Positions 47,081 to 56,896 of a stretch of DNA of 64,000 bases are shown here, in pieces (the stretch's first letter is position 1; every line of letters begins with the position of its first letter). The stretch comes from Stakelama pacifica. GTDB lineage: Bacteria; Pseudomonadota; Alphaproteobacteria; Sphingomonadales; Sphingomonadaceae. The position numbers were made by a program, and so were the translations under genes. The notes below the pieces were generated by a model, which worked only from the letters and a program-made list of their open reading frames with translations, made no database searches and had not been told where the DNA came from. The DNA is taken from assembly GCF_004361835.1 (NCBI RefSeq), contig NZ_SNWD01000001.1, positions 310,001 to 374,000 of the forward strand, written 5' to 3'.

Positions 47081-47710
47081 ATGAACGGATTTACGCAACT
47101 GCTCGACGGTTATCGCCGATTCCGCAACAATGACTGGCCGCGTCAGCATGAGCGCTGGGCCGAACTGCGCGAAGGACAATCGCCGCAGGTGATGGTCATT
47201 GCCTGTTCCGACAGCCGGGTCGATCCGGCGCAGATTTTCGACGTCTCGCCCGGCGAGATTTTCGTCGTCCGCAATGTCGCCAATCTGGTCCCCCCGTTCG
47301 AAGAAGGCGGCGGCCGCCACGGTGTTTCGGCCGCGTTGGAATTCGCGGTAACCCAGCTGGAAGTGCCGCATATCGTCGTGATGGGCCATGGTTCGTGCGG
47401 GGGGTGTCAGGCAGCGTTATCGCGCCGCTTTCACGATGCGCCTCAGGGTGAGGGCGGCTTTATCGCGCATTGGGTCGATATGCTCGACGACGCCCGCGAC
47501 CGTATCGTCGCAGAACATGGCGATGGTGAAGAGGGCGCGCGTGCCATGGAGCTGGAAACGGTTCGCATTTCGCTCGCTAATCTGCGCACCTTCGGCTTTG
47601 TCGAAGACCGCCTGCGTGCCGGCACATTAAGGCTGCACGGCTCTTATTTCGCGATTCGCGACGGCATTTTGCATGTCATGGCGGACGATGGGAATTTTGC
47701 GCCGGCGTGA
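47081..47710 (+). CDS. Beta-class carbonic anhydrase
   Basis: The 209-residue enzyme interconverts CO2 and bicarbonate. Zinc ligands Cys42 (CSDSRVDP), His103 and Cys106 (GHGSCGGC) and the Asp44-Arg46 dyad are intact. FVVRNVANLVPPFE is typical of the beta class. The ATG at 47081 gives the family N-terminus; the same frame is open far upstream, antisense to lipA, but this is a GC-rich shadow. Confidence 0.94.
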   Translation: MNGFTQLLDGYRRFRNNDWPRQHERWAELREGQSPQVMVIACSDSRVDPAQIFDVSPGEIFVVRNVANLVPPFEEGGGRHGVSAALEFAVTQLEVPHIVVMGHGSCGGCQAALSRRFHDAPQGEGGFIAHWVDMLDDARDRIVAEHGDGEEGARAMELETVRISLANLRTFGFVEDRLRAGTLRLHGSYFAIRDGILHVMADDGNFAPA

Positions 47711-47784
47711 TCCGCAGGCGCTATCGTGAAGATACGGTAGCGCTATTCATCATCGGTAAGCCATGTCTATGGCATCGAAACGAA

Positions 47785-48201
47785 ATGAGTGCGCGTTTCT
47801 TCATTCTTGTCGATCCTTCCCGCGATCTCGTTCGGATCAAGCTGTCCGGCCTCTATGAGGTCAGCGATGTCGAGGATTTTGTTCGGGCGCGAAACAAGGC
47901 GCATGAAGCATTGCGCTGCAGGCCCAACCAGCATTTGACGCTCAGCGATGTGCGGGAGATGAAAATTCAGTCGCAGCAGGTCGTGGCCGCGTTTCGCAAT
48001 CTGCTCGGCGACCCGCGTCATCGCTCGCGGAAGCTGGCATTTCTTATCCGCCCTTCGCTTACCATGCGACAGTTGGTGCGCGCGATTGATCAGCGCGATG
48101 CACAATGTTTCGGCGAAGAATCCGACGCATTGCGATGGCTTCTCGCATCCGATCTCGCCACCACGCAGGACATGCGGCTGGTAAGCGGCACCGGACATTA
48201 A
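47785..48201 (+). CDS. Hypothetical STAS/SpoIIAA-like protein
   Basis: This 138-residue protein begins MSARFFILVDPSRDLVRIKL and continues with alternating beta/alpha segments (DVREMKIQSQQVVAAFRNLL) that resemble the STAS/SpoIIAA-like fold of small stress or anti-sigma regulators. I infer the fold from the pattern, not from a firm motif. The ribosome site is weak; an in-frame start at 47707 overlaps the carbonic anhydrase stop and would add 26 residues. It converges on ppk2 with a 4-base overlap. Confidence 0.6.
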   Translation: MSARFFILVDPSRDLVRIKLSGLYEVSDVEDFVRARNKAHEALRCRPNQHLTLSDVREMKIQSQQVVAAFRNLLGDPRHRSRKLAFLIRPSLTMRQLVRAIDQRDAQCFGEESDALRWLLASDLATTQDMRLVSGTGH

Positions 48202-48977
48202 GGCGATTTTGCGAGCATCCGGTGTGCCAGCGCTTCAAGCTCGGGATCGAGCGGCGGCGGTTCCATCGATATTCTGGCTTCCAGCTGTTCGGCGATCGCC
48301 GTCAGCGCAGCGATCCGCGCTGCCTTTTTGTCATTCGCATCTATGACCGTCCAGCGTGCATGGTCTGTATCGGTATGCGCGAACATGTCGTGCATGGCGG
48401 TAAGATAATCGGGGCGCCGCGCGCGATTGCGATAGTCTTCCGCGCCGGTTTTCCACCGCTTCCACGGATTGTCGATCCGGTCTTTCAGACGCCGGTCCTG
48501 TTCCTTTTGCGTGACGTGGAAAAATAACTTCACGATCGTCGTGCCGCAATCTGCCTGCTGCGCCTCGAACCGGTTGATTTCGTCATAGGCGCGGCGCCAT
48601 TCGGCCTCGCTCGCATAGTTTTCCACCCGCTCGACCAGCACCCGGCCATACCAGCTGCGGTCGAACACGCCGATATTGCGAAGTGCGGGAAGACGCTGCC
48701 AGAAGCGCCAGAGGAAGTGATGCGCCTTTTCTTCCGGGCTGGGCGCTGCGATCGGCCACACCTGAAAATAGCGCGGGTCCCAATGCGCGGTCATGCGTTT
48801 GATCGCGCCGCCCTTCCCCGCCGCGTCCCAGCCTTCCAGTACGATCATCGCCGCGCGCTTGTGGACGATATGCGCGACCTGAACATGGCCGAGCCGCTTT
48901 TGCAGCGCCTTCAGCGCTTCGTCATAATCGCCGTCAAACGATTTGCCGCGCTCATAATCGGAGAGATTGATCGTCAT
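48198..48977 (-). CDS. ppk2: Polyphosphate kinase 2 family protein
   Basis: This 259-residue P-loop kinase transfers phosphate between polyphosphate and nucleotides, usually making nucleoside di- or triphosphates from polyP. Walker A EGWDAAGKGG (48-57), the FDRSWYGRVLVERV Walker B/lid segment and a lid Arg-rich region (KDRIDNPWKRWK) are intact. The single-domain length suggests class I or III. ppk1 and ppx lie 4-8 kb away. It is followed on the other strand by the STAS-like gene. Confidence 0.93.
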   Translation of the reverse strand: MTINLSDYERGKSFDGDYDEALKALQKRLGHVQVAHIVHKRAAMIVLEGWDAAGKGGAIKRMTAHWDPRYFQVWPIAAPSPEEKAHHFLWRFWQRLPALRNIGVFDRSWYGRVLVERVENYASEAEWRRAYDEINRFEAQQADCGTTIVKLFFHVTQKEQDRRLKDRIDNPWKRWKTGAEDYRNRARRPDYLTAMHDMFAHTDTDHARWTVIDANDKKAARIAALTAIAEQLEARISMEPPPLDPELEALAHRMLAKSP

Positions 48978-49055
48978 GCGCCGATCCTGACATGCAGCAT
49001 GCGGTCGATCTCAAGAACGAAATCGACCACCTGATCCGTTGCGCGGTTCACCGGC

Positions 49056-50894
49056 TCAGCCTGCGTCCGGTGCGACCGTGGCGGTCGGCTCCTTCTTCGC
49101 TGCTGCCTGTCCCGGCTGTTCAACAATGCGGATGTTGAGTTCGCGAAGCTGCTTGGGTGAAACCTGACTGGGCGCACCCATCATCAGATCCTCGGCCCGC
49201 TGAGTCATCGGGAAGGCGATCACTTCGCGGATATTGGGCTCATCGGCGAGCAGCATGACGATGCGATCGACGCCCGGCGCCGAACCGCCATGCGGCGGTG
49301 CACCGAATTTGAACGCGTTGATCATGCCGGCAAAGTTGGTGTCTACATCCTGCTGACTATACCCGGCGATCTCGAACGCTTTATACATGATATCCGGGCG
49401 ATGGTTCCGGATTGCGCCCGAAGACAGTTCGACGCCGTTGCAGACGATATCGTATTGATAAGCAAGGATATCGAGCGGGTCCTGCGTTTCCAGCGCCTCC
49501 ATCTCACCCTGCGGCATCGAGAAGGGGTTATGGCTGAAATCGACCTTCTTCGCGTCCTCATCATATTCGAACATCGGGAAATCGACGATCCAGCAGAATT
49601 CGAAGCGGCTGGCGTCGATCAGGTCGAGCTGCTCGCCAACCCGCGTACGGGCAAGCCCCGCAAGCTTGGCCGCCTGCGCTTCCTTGCCCGCTGCGAAGAA
49701 GATGCCGTCATCGGGACCAAGGCCGAGTTCATCGGCCAGCTTGTCCATCTTGTCCGGCCCGTGATTCTTCGCGATCGGGCCGCCCCATTCGCCGCCCTTG
49801 CGCGTCGCATAGCCAAGGCCGGGAAAGCCTTCGCCCTGCGCCCATGTGTTCATGTCGTCAAAGAACTTGCGGCTCTTCTCCGCCGTCTTCGGCGCCGGCA
49901 CGGCTCGTACGACGTCACCGCTTTCCACGATCGAAGCGAAGCGACCAAAGCCCGACCCTTCGAAATGCGCCGAAACATCGGTGATCTCGATCGGATTGCG
50001 CAGATCGGGCTTGTCATTGCCGTATTTCAGCATGGATTCGCGATAGGGGATGCGGCGGAACGGCAGCGCACTGACCGTGCGGCCCTTACCTTCCCAGTTC
50101 GCGAATTCCTCGAACACGCCGTGAAGGACCGGCTCGATCGCGGCGAACACATCCTCCTGCGTGACATAGCTCATTTCGAAATCGAGCTGATAGAATTCGC
50201 CGGGGCTGCGGTCTGCGCGGGCATCTTCGTCACGGAAGCACGGCGCGATCTGGAAATAACGGTCGAAGCCCGCCACCATCAGCAGCTGTTTGAACATCTG
50301 CGGCGCTTGCGGCAGCGCGTAGAATTTGCCCGGGTGCACGCGGCTGGGCACCAGATAATCTCGCGCGCCCTCGGGTGAAGATGCGGTCAGGATCGGCGTC
50401 TGAAATTCGGTGAAGCCCTGATCGATCATCCGGCGGCGAAGCGACGCGATCACGTCGGAGCGCAGCTTGATATTCTTGTGCACCTTCTCTCGACGCAGAT
50501 CGAGATAGCGATAGCGAAGGCGAATATCTTCCGGATATTCGGAATCGCCGAACACCGGCATGGGCAGTTCCTGCGCCGCCGACTGCACGGTGACGCTGCG
50601 GGCATATACCTCGATCTCGCCCGTGGGCAGGTTCGCGTTGATGGTTTCGTCCGAACGCTTCTTCACAGCGCCGTCGATCGTCACCACCGATTCGACGCGC
50701 AGCCGGTCGAGCGTTTCCAGCGCAGGCGAATCGCTGTCGACGACGATCTGGGTGATGCCGAAATTATCGCGCAGATCGACGAACAGCACACCGCCATGGT
50801 CGCGCTTGCGATGGATCCAGCCCGACAGGCGAATCTCGGAACCGACATCACCGGCCCGTAGCTGAGCGCAATTATGGGTGCGATAGGCGTGCAT
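49056..50894 (-). CDS. aspS: Aspartate--tRNA(Asp/Asn) ligase
   Basis: The 612-residue bacterial class IIb enzyme has an N-terminal OB fold ([21 protein letters not shown]), class II motifs (motif 2 near [19 protein letters not shown]; motif 3 PGVDRIVML) and the bacterial insertion domain. His33 in RDHGG, in place of the Leu of E. coli, is the hallmark of non-discriminating AspRS, which also charges tRNA-Asn for later amidation by GatCAB. The start at 50894 (MHAYRTHNC) is chosen by family N-termini; ATG 50903 is also possible. Confidence 0.96.
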   Translation of the reverse strand: MHAYRTHNCAQLRAGDVGSEIRLSGWIHRKRDHGGVLFVDLRDNFGITQIVVDSDSPALETLDRLRVESVVTIDGAVKKRSDETINANLPTGEIEVYARSVTVQSAAQELPMPVFGDSEYPEDIRLRYRYLDLRREKVHKNIKLRSDVIASLRRRMIDQGFTEFQTPILTASSPEGARDYLVPSRVHPGKFYALPQAPQMFKQLLMVAGFDRYFQIAPCFRDEDARADRSPGEFYQLDFEMSYVTQEDVFAAIEPVLHGVFEEFANWEGKGRTVSALPFRRIPYRESMLKYGNDKPDLRNPIEITDVSAHFEGSGFGRFASIVESGDVVRAVPAPKTAEKSRKFFDDMNTWAQGEGFPGLGYATRKGGEWGGPIAKNHGPDKMDKLADELGLGPDDGIFFAAGKEAQAAKLAGLARTRVGEQLDLIDASRFEFCWIVDFPMFEYDEDAKKVDFSHNPFSMPQGEMEALETQDPLDILAYQYDIVCNGVELSSGAIRNHRPDIMYKAFEIAGYSQQDVDTNFAGMINAFKFGAPPHGGSAPGVDRIVMLLADEPNIREVIAFPMTQRAEDLMMGAPSQVSPKQLRELNIRIVEQPGQAAAKKEPTATVAPDAG

Positions 50895-51067
50895 CTGCTT
50901 CATATTCCTGTTTGCCGCGTGACGGGGCGAAAAAACCGTACTGCCCGTGTCCGTAAGGACAAGACAAATCCAGCCGGCGCCGAAGCCTGCGGTGCGTAAA
51001 AATCCGTGGCCGCGCGAAACCGCATCACACACCACTTTGTCAACCCGCACGGGGCGTATATGGGGGG

Positions 51068-52246
51068 ATGATGCATATTCACGGTCTGATCGAGGACAGC
51101 GCTACCCTCGCAAATCTCTGCGCGCGATTTTCCAATGCCGACTTCATTACGGTCGACACGGAGTTCATGCGCGAAAACAGCTACTGGCCCGAGCTTTGCC
51201 TGATCCAGATAGCGGACGAAAACGAAGCTGCGGCGGTCGATCCGATGGCGCCGGGAATCGACCTTACCCCCCTGCTCGACCTGCTGACCGACAATCACGA
51301 CGTGCTGAAGGTTTTTCACGCGGGCGGTCAGGATCTGGAGATCGTCTACAATCTCACCGGCAAGACGCCGCAACCTTTGTTCGATACGCAGGTCGCGGCA
51401 ATGGCATTGGGTCAGGGCGAGCAGATCGGCTATTCGAATCTCGTCGATTCCTATCTCGGCATCACGGTGGACAAGGGCGCGCGCTTTACTGACTGGAGCC
51501 GCCGTCCACTTGATGAGCGGCAGATCACTTATGCGATCGCCGATGTCACGCACCTCGCCAAAATCTTTCCGATGATGCTGAAAAAGCTGAAAATTACCGG
51601 GCGCGGTGCTTGGCTGAACGAGGAAATGGAGCGGCTTGCCGATCCCGCCCATTATTTCAACGATCCCGATCTTGCGTGGAAACGCGTCCGCACGCCCAGC
51701 CGCAAGGCGGATGTTCTCGGGCGGTTGAAGGCACTGGCGCGCTGGCGCGAGAAAGAGGCGCAGAACAAGAATCTGCCGCGCGGGCGAATCGTCAAGGATG
51801 AGACGCTGGCCGACATCGCCGCGCATCCGCCGCGCAAACAGGGCGATCTCGCAAAGGTGCGCGGTCTATCTGCTGCATGGGCTTCGAACGATATCGGCGG
51901 GCGGTTGATGGATGCGATCGGCGCTGCAAAGCCGTTGCCCTCGGACGAAATGCCCTCGCGCGACGATCGCAAGCCCGCTTTGGGCAAGGAAGGAGCGCTG
52001 GTCGCCGATCTGCTCAAATTGCTGCTCAAGATCAGGGCGCGCGAGATCAACGTCGCTGCCCGTTTGCTCGCCCGGTCGGACGATCTGGAGGCGCTGGCGG
52101 CCGGACAGCGTGACGATCTCGCGATCCTGAAGGGGTGGCGGTTCGAACAGTTCGGGCGCGACGCGCTTGCGCTGGTCGAGGGTCAGCTGGGGTTCACCGT
52201 GCGGGGTGGTAAGCTGAAAATGACTCGCACGGAGGATGAAGAATGA
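51068..52246 (+). CDS. rnd: Ribonuclease D
   Basis: This 392-residue 3'-5' exonuclease trims tRNA and other stable RNA ends. DEDDy motifs are present: Asp30/Glu32 ([11 protein letters not shown]), the Exo[14 protein letters not shown], and ExoIII with Tyr ([11 protein letters not shown]). One or two HRDC domains follow (about 210-380). The start at 51068 ([10 protein letters not shown]) is 174 bases from aspS, which diverges. The stop overlaps the I78 gene (ATGA). Confidence 0.96.
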   Translation: MMHIHGLIEDSATLANLCARFSNADFITVDTEFMRENSYWPELCLIQIADENEAAAVDPMAPGIDLTPLLDLLTDNHDVLKVFHAGGQDLEIVYNLTGKTPQPLFDTQVAAMALGQGEQIGYSNLVDSYLGITVDKGARFTDWSRRPLDERQITYAIADVTHLAKIFPMMLKKLKITGRGAWLNEEMERLADPAHYFNDPDLAWKRVRTPSRKADVLGRLKALARWREKEAQNKNLPRGRIVKDETLADIAAHPPRKQGDLAKVRGLSAAWASNDIGGRLMDAIGAAKPLPSDEMPSRDDRKPALGKEGALVADLLKLLLKIRAREINVAARLLARSDDLEALAAGQRDDLAILKGWRFEQFGRDALALVEGQLGFTVRGGKLKMTRTEDEE

Positions 52247-52560
52247 TCCGTAACACTTTGATCGCGCTTGCCCCTGCACTGTTTTGCGGTGCCTGTATGC
52301 AAAATACGGCTGACAAGGATGCCGCGATGCCCGAACCCGTTCCGCCGCTTGGCAAAAGCGCATGCAGTACCGAAGGGCTGGATTCGCTGACAGGGCAAAA
52401 GGGAACACCCGACCTCGCGGCAAAGGCGCTGCGGATGTCAGGCGCGAAGACCGTGCGCTGGCGCAAGCCCGGCATGGCAGTGACGATGGATTATCGCACC
52501 GACCGGCTGAATATCGATATTACGCGCGATAATATGGTAACCGGCTTCGCCTGCGGCTGA
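52243..52560 (+). CDS. Peptidase inhibitor I78 family protein, secreted or lipid-anchored
   Basis: This 105-residue protein has a hydrophobic leader (1-17) ending FCGAC, a marginal lipobox with Cys18. The mature part matches the I78 inhibitor family: a Cys, then TVRWRKPGMAVTMDYRTDRLNI and a final FACG. I78 proteins are small serine-protease inhibitors found mostly in proteobacteria. ATGA overlap puts it in an operon with rnd, though no functional link is obvious. It converges on ppx with an 8-base gap. Confidence 0.85.
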   Translation: MIRNTLIALAPALFCGACMQNTADKDAAMPEPVPPLGKSACSTEGLDSLTGQKGTPDLAAKALRMSGAKTVRWRKPGMAVTMDYRTDRLNIDITRDNMVTGFACG

Positions 52561-52568
52561 TCGCGGCG

Positions 52569-54083
52569 CTACAGGCCGCTCAGCCGCGCCTCCCGGTTCA
52601 TCGCGGCAGCGAGCGCCTTGTGGCGGCGCTCAACCGTATCGCTGTACAGATCGCGGTCGGCCTTCCCGATGTTGAGCGACAGCATGGTGTCGTCGCCGGC
52701 GAGCCGTGAGCGTTCCAGCGGTCCGGCAACACCGCCGCTCCAGCGCTGCCCGAGGCGGATCGCAAGACCCCATTTCTTCGCCCGTTCCAGATCGTCATCG
52801 GGCGCGAGCTGGACGAGCGGCTCGGGACTGCTCATCCCGCCGCCGAATGCAGTGAACAGCGCCTGGGCGAGCAGCGCCCTGCCCCATCCGTCAATCGCCA
52901 CCCAATTGCCGTGCAGCGCGACCTCAAGCCCGCGCTCGGCGCGAAATTCGGGATTGGCACGCCACCCGACATCGGCGAGCAGGCAAGCGGCATGGCGCAG
53001 GCGAAGATAGCGATCCTGCTCTTCCCCGAACAGCGGCGCGATCCAGTCGTGCAGCAGGTCGCCATGATCGGGAAAGCGCCCCAGGGTCCGTGCCTCTTCA
53101 TGCGCCATGACGAGCAGCGGATCGCGATCGCGCTCTTCCGGATCGAGGCCCTGATGGAACAGGCCCTCGCGCAATCCGAACGCCGATACCAGCACTTCGT
53201 CGATCCTGAGCTGGTCCATCAGTACGGAGAGCAGCGCGCCTGCCTCGCTCAGCGTCGCGATACGGCCGCTCGACAGATTGGGAATATCGCGCAGCCGCCC
53301 TTTGGAGATATGCGCGATCGTCCGGCGAAGCCGCTCGATCGCGTCGCGGTCCATGCGATAGCCATGGATGACGGGAAGCGGATATTGATTGAGGTGCATG
53401 TCGAGCCGGGCGAGCGCGCGCCAGGAACCGCCGACCATATAAAGCGGCCGCCCTGCCCCGGCATGTTTCCAGCCCGCATCGCCGATCATCTTGGAGACGC
53501 GCTTTTCGAGCGTCCGCTTGCCTTTGGCACGCAGTTTGCCGATGCGCAGCACGCCGAGTGGAAACGATGCGCGTTCATGCACTTCGCCGTCATGCACGCG
53601 GGCCAGTTCAAGGCTGCCGCCGCCCAGATCGCCGACAATGCCGTCGGCATCGGGGATGGCGGCAAGCACGCCATGCCCGGCAGCAACCGCCTCATCTTCT
53701 CCCGACAGCAGCTCGACCTTCAGCCCCAGCGCCTTTGCGATATCGAGAAATTCGCCGCCGTTTTCGGCGTCGCGCACCGCCGCCGTCGCCACGCAGCGCA
53801 GGTCATCGACCTCCATCTCCCGGCAAAGCGCCGCGAACCGGGCAAGCGCCGGTCGTGCCAGCGCCATCGATTCATCCGAAATCCGGCCGTTCTCGGCAAG
53901 ACCGCGCCCCAGCCCCGCCAGCACCTTTTCATTGTACATGATCGTGGGGATACGCGTCGGACCGGCATAGACGACCAGCCGGATCGAATTGGAGCCGATA
54001 TCGATAATTGCGCCGCGCGTTCGCACCGCCGCATGATGGCGGCGCTGCCTGCGAACGGGAAGCATTGCGGTCTGGGCGGTCAC
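52569..54083 (-). CDS. ppx: Exopolyphosphatase (Ppx/GppA family)
   Basis: This 504-residue enzyme hydrolyses terminal phosphates from polyphosphate and may act on pppGpp. The ASKHA phosphate-binding motifs IIDIGSNSIRLVVY (about 26-39) and IVGDLGGGSLELARV are present, and a C-terminal HD-like region follows (about 320-504). It starts at GTG 54083, overlapping the ppk1 stop (GTGA), so synthesis and breakdown of polyP are coexpressed. Confidence 0.94.
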   Translation of the reverse strand: MTAQTAMLPVRRQRRHHAAVRTRGAIIDIGSNSIRLVVYAGPTRIPTIMYNEKVLAGLGRGLAENGRISDESMALARPALARFAALCREMEVDDLRCVATAAVRDAENGGEFLDIAKALGLKVELLSGEDEAVAAGHGVLAAIPDADGIVGDLGGGSLELARVHDGEVHERASFPLGVLRIGKLRAKGKRTLEKRVSKMIGDAGWKHAGAGRPLYMVGGSWRALARLDMHLNQYPLPVIHGYRMDRDAIERLRRTIAHISKGRLRDIPNLSSGRIATLSEAGALLSVLMDQLRIDEVLVSAFGLREGLFHQGLDPEERDRDPLLVMAHEEARTLGRFPDHGDLLHDWIAPLFGEEQDRYLRLRHAACLLADVGWRANPEFRAERGLEVALHGNWVAIDGWGRALLAQALFTAFGGGMSSPEPLVQLAPDDDLERAKKWGLAIRLGQRWSGGVAGPLERSRLAGDDTMLSLNIGKADRDLYSDTVERRHKALAAAMNREARLSGL

Positions 54084-56263
54084 GCTTCGCTCTCGCGATT
54101 CGATACACGGCGACGGCGCAGCGACAGTTTCTTCGGCATCGATTCGCCGCTCTCCAGTGCCGCGCCGCGCCCCGATAGCGATGGGTTGGTCATGAAATAG
54201 CGGTGCAGGTTGAACGGCCGTGAACCCTTTTCGAAGCGGACATAGCGACCGTCAGGATGCAGTTCCCAGCTTTGTTCGGTATCTATCAGATTAGCGACCA
54301 TCACCTGATCGAGGATCTGGTCGTGCACCGTGGGATTGGTGATCGGCAGCATATATTCGACGCGGCGATCGAAATTGCGCGGCATCCAGTCGGCCGAGGA
54401 AATGAAAAGCTTCGCCCCGTCATTGGGCAGCGTCTTGCCATTAGCGAAGGCCCAGATCCGACTGTGCTCCAGAAAGCGGCCGACACAGGATTTGACATGA
54501 ATATTGTCCGACAGGCCCGGCACGCCGGGGCGAAGGCAACAAATGCCGCGCACGATCAGATCGACCTCAACCCCGGCGTTGCTCGCTTCATAGAGCTTCT
54601 CGATCATCGCAGGATCGACCAGCGAATTCATCTTCGCCCAGATTGCGGCCGGTTTGCCCGACCGGGCATGGGAAATTTCCTGATCAACAAGTTCGGTCAG
54701 TCTGGGCCGGATGTCGCGCGGCGAAATATCCATGCATTCCAGATCGCCGGGTTCGACATAGCCGGTAATGTAATTGAAAATCCGGCTGGCATCGCGGCCG
54801 ATCGCCGGATCGGCGGTGAAGAAGCTTAGATCCGTGTAAATCCTCGCCGTGACGGGGTGATAATTGCCGGTACCGAAGTGACAATAGGTCCGAAAACCCG
54901 TGCCTTCGCGGCGAACGACCATCGATACCTTGGCATGCGTCTTCCAGTCGATAAAGCCGTACACGACCTGCACTCCGGCGCGCTCCAGCGCATTGGCCCA
55001 GAGCAGATTCTGCTCCTCATCGAACCGCGCTTTCAGCTCGACCACCGCCGTCACTGATTTTCCCGCTTCAGCCGCAGCGATCAGCGCCTGAATGACGGCC
55101 GACTGCTTACCCGCGCGGTACAGCGTCTGCTTGATCGCCACGACATCGGGGTCCTGCGCCGCCTGTTTCAGAAAGGCGAGCACCACGTCGAAGGTTTCAT
55201 ACGGGTGGTGGACGACAATATCCTTCGCCCGGATCGCCGCGAAGCAATCGCCGCCATATTCGCGGATCCGCTCGGGAAAGCGCGGGCTGAACGGCGTGAA
55301 TTTCAGATCGGGCCGGTCTTCATCGACCAGCGCGGCGAGATCGCCCATGGCGAGAAAACCGCCGGTTTCGATCATCAGCGCGTCGATTCCGCCCAGTTCC
55401 TCTTTCAGCACCGATTCGAGCTCGTCGCTCATATCGGTTTCGACCTCCAGACGGATGACTCGCCCGCGCCGCCGTCTTTTGATCGCACTGCGGAAATAGA
55501 GGACCAGATCCTCTGCCTCTTCCTCGATCTCGATATCGCTGTCGCGCAGGATTCGGAACGCAGCGGCCGATTCGACGCGGTAGCCGGGGAAAAGCTGGTC
55601 GGAAAACCGTTTGATGAGCGTTTCCACCGCGACATAGCGTGCCCGCTCACCGATCAGGCGAACGAAACGCGGTGTGCTCGCGGGGAGCAGCACAAGCTCG
55701 CGTACATCCACCCCGTCCGATTCGCGCTTCAGATCCAGTATGACGCTGAGGCCGCCATTCGGGATGAAAGGAAAGGGATGCGCCGGATCGAGCGCCTGCG
55801 GGGTCAGGATAGGGAAGATGCATTCGCGAAAATGCGCTTCCAGCGCCGCAAGCGCTTCGCCCTCAAGCGTGGCGGGATCGAGCACATCGATCCCCGCATC
55901 GGCGAGCTCGCCATGAATATCGCGCCACACCGCCTGCTGATCGTCCACCAGCTCGCTGGTGGTCTCGGCAATCGCGGCGAGCTGCTGTGTCGGGGTCAGG
56001 CCGTCCGCCGAGCGTTGCTCGACATTCTGCAGCTGCTGGCCTTTCAGTCCGGCGACGCGCACCATGAAGAATTCGTCGAGATTGGATGCGGAGATCGACA
56101 GGAAGCGCAGCCGTTCGAGCAAGGGATGCGCGCGATTGCACGCTTCCTCCAGCACCCGCCGGTTGAAGGACAGCCAGGAAAGTTCGCGGTTGAAAAACCG
56201 GCTTTCGCTGCCGCCTTCGACTTGCGGGGTCGTATCGTTCGCGACGGAAGGCTGGCTGCTCAT
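54080..56263 (-). CDS. ppk1: Polyphosphate kinase 1
   Basis: The 727-residue enzyme makes long-chain polyphosphate from ATP. The N-terminal RFFNRELSWLSFNRRVLEEA motif, the first phospholipase-D-like half with the phosphorylated His in CHFGTGNYHP, and the second half with HSRIWAF are all intact. It is the central enzyme of polyP synthesis. It lies 3 bases after hdaA and overlaps ppx. Confidence 0.97.
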   Translation of the reverse strand: MSSQPSVANDTTPQVEGGSESRFFNRELSWLSFNRRVLEEACNRAHPLLERLRFLSISASNLDEFFMVRVAGLKGQQLQNVEQRSADGLTPTQQLAAIAETTSELVDDQQAVWRDIHGELADAGIDVLDPATLEGEALAALEAHFRECIFPILTPQALDPAHPFPFIPNGGLSVILDLKRESDGVDVRELVLLPASTPRFVRLIGERARYVAVETLIKRFSDQLFPGYRVESAAAFRILRDSDIEIEEEAEDLVLYFRSAIKRRRRGRVIRLEVETDMSDELESVLKEELGGIDALMIETGGFLAMGDLAALVDEDRPDLKFTPFSPRFPERIREYGGDCFAAIRAKDIVVHHPYETFDVVLAFLKQAAQDPDVVAIKQTLYRAGKQSAVIQALIAAAEAGKSVTAVVELKARFDEEQNLLWANALERAGVQVVYGFIDWKTHAKVSMVVRREGTGFRTYCHFGTGNYHPVTARIYTDLSFFTADPAIGRDASRIFNYITGYVEPGDLECMDISPRDIRPRLTELVDQEISHARSGKPAAIWAKMNSLVDPAMIEKLYEASNAGVEVDLIVRGICCLRPGVPGLSDNIHVKSCVGRFLEHSRIWAFANGKTLPNDGAKLFISSADWMPRNFDRRVEYMLPITNPTVHDQILDQVMVANLIDTEQSWELHPDGRYVRFEKGSRPFNLHRYFMTNPSLSGRGAALESGESMPKKLSLRRRRVSNRESEA

Positions 56264-56266
56264 CGT

Positions 56267-56896
56267 TCAATCGGTTCCTTGTTCCTGTGCGTTCCCGTCA
56301 CGAACGCGCGACGACAACATGGTCCGCACGCGCTGGACAGTCAGTCGCCTGCCCCGGCCTCCGCGCAATCCCTCCTCGATAGTGTCCACGATTGACAATA
56401 ACGCTACATAGCTGCGTTCGGTTCGCGCCGACAGCCATTGGATGACATCCGGCCCGGCGACGATCTCCCGCCGGGCGAACCAGAATTCGAAGAGATCGGC
56501 GATCAGGCCGTCGTCGGGCGGGGCGATCGTCAGGATCGGCGATGCCGCAAGGCGCGAGCGCAGATCGGGAAGGCCGACTTCCCATTCGGGCGGCGCGCTG
56601 TCGGCGATCATCAGTAAGGGGACATGTCCCGCCTGCGCTTCGTTCCAGGCGTGGAACAGGTTGGTTTCATCTGCCTGCTGCGCATTGTCGATCACCCTGC
56701 CCCCGGTTCGCGCGGCAAAGACGCGGGCGAGCCTGCTGCGTCCCGATTTGCGCGGTCCGGTCAGGATCGCCGCCTGCACCGGCCATGCGGCGTGATGGTC
56801 AAGCATCTGGACGGCATGGGCATTCGCCTCACCGACCAGAAAGATATCCGCGCTCGAATCGGCGGGCCAGTCGAGCGGCAGCTCGAGCTGGCTCAT
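56267..56896 (-). CDS. hdaA: DnaA-inactivating AAA+ regulator HdaA
   Basis: The 209-residue protein begins [10 protein letters not shown], whose QLELPL is a sliding-clamp-binding motif. Together with the DnaA-like AAA+ fold, this identifies HdaA, which promotes ATP hydrolysis by DnaA after replication starts. In the Walker A position, GPRKSGRS (47-54) has Arg53 in place of the conserved Lys. The box-VII arginine lies in LPDLRSRLA. It overlaps the DUF2066-like gene upstream (ATGA) and sits 3 bases before ppk1. Confidence 0.92.
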   Translation of the reverse strand: MSQLELPLDWPADSSADIFLVGEANAHAVQMLDHHAAWPVQAAILTGPRKSGRSRLARVFAARTGGRVIDNAQQADETNLFHAWNEAQAGHVPLLMIADSAPPEWEVGLPDLRSRLAASPILTIAPPDDGLIADLFEFWFARREIVAGPDVIQWLSARTERSYVALLSIVDTIEEGLRGGRGRRLTVQRVRTMLSSRVRDGNAQEQGTD

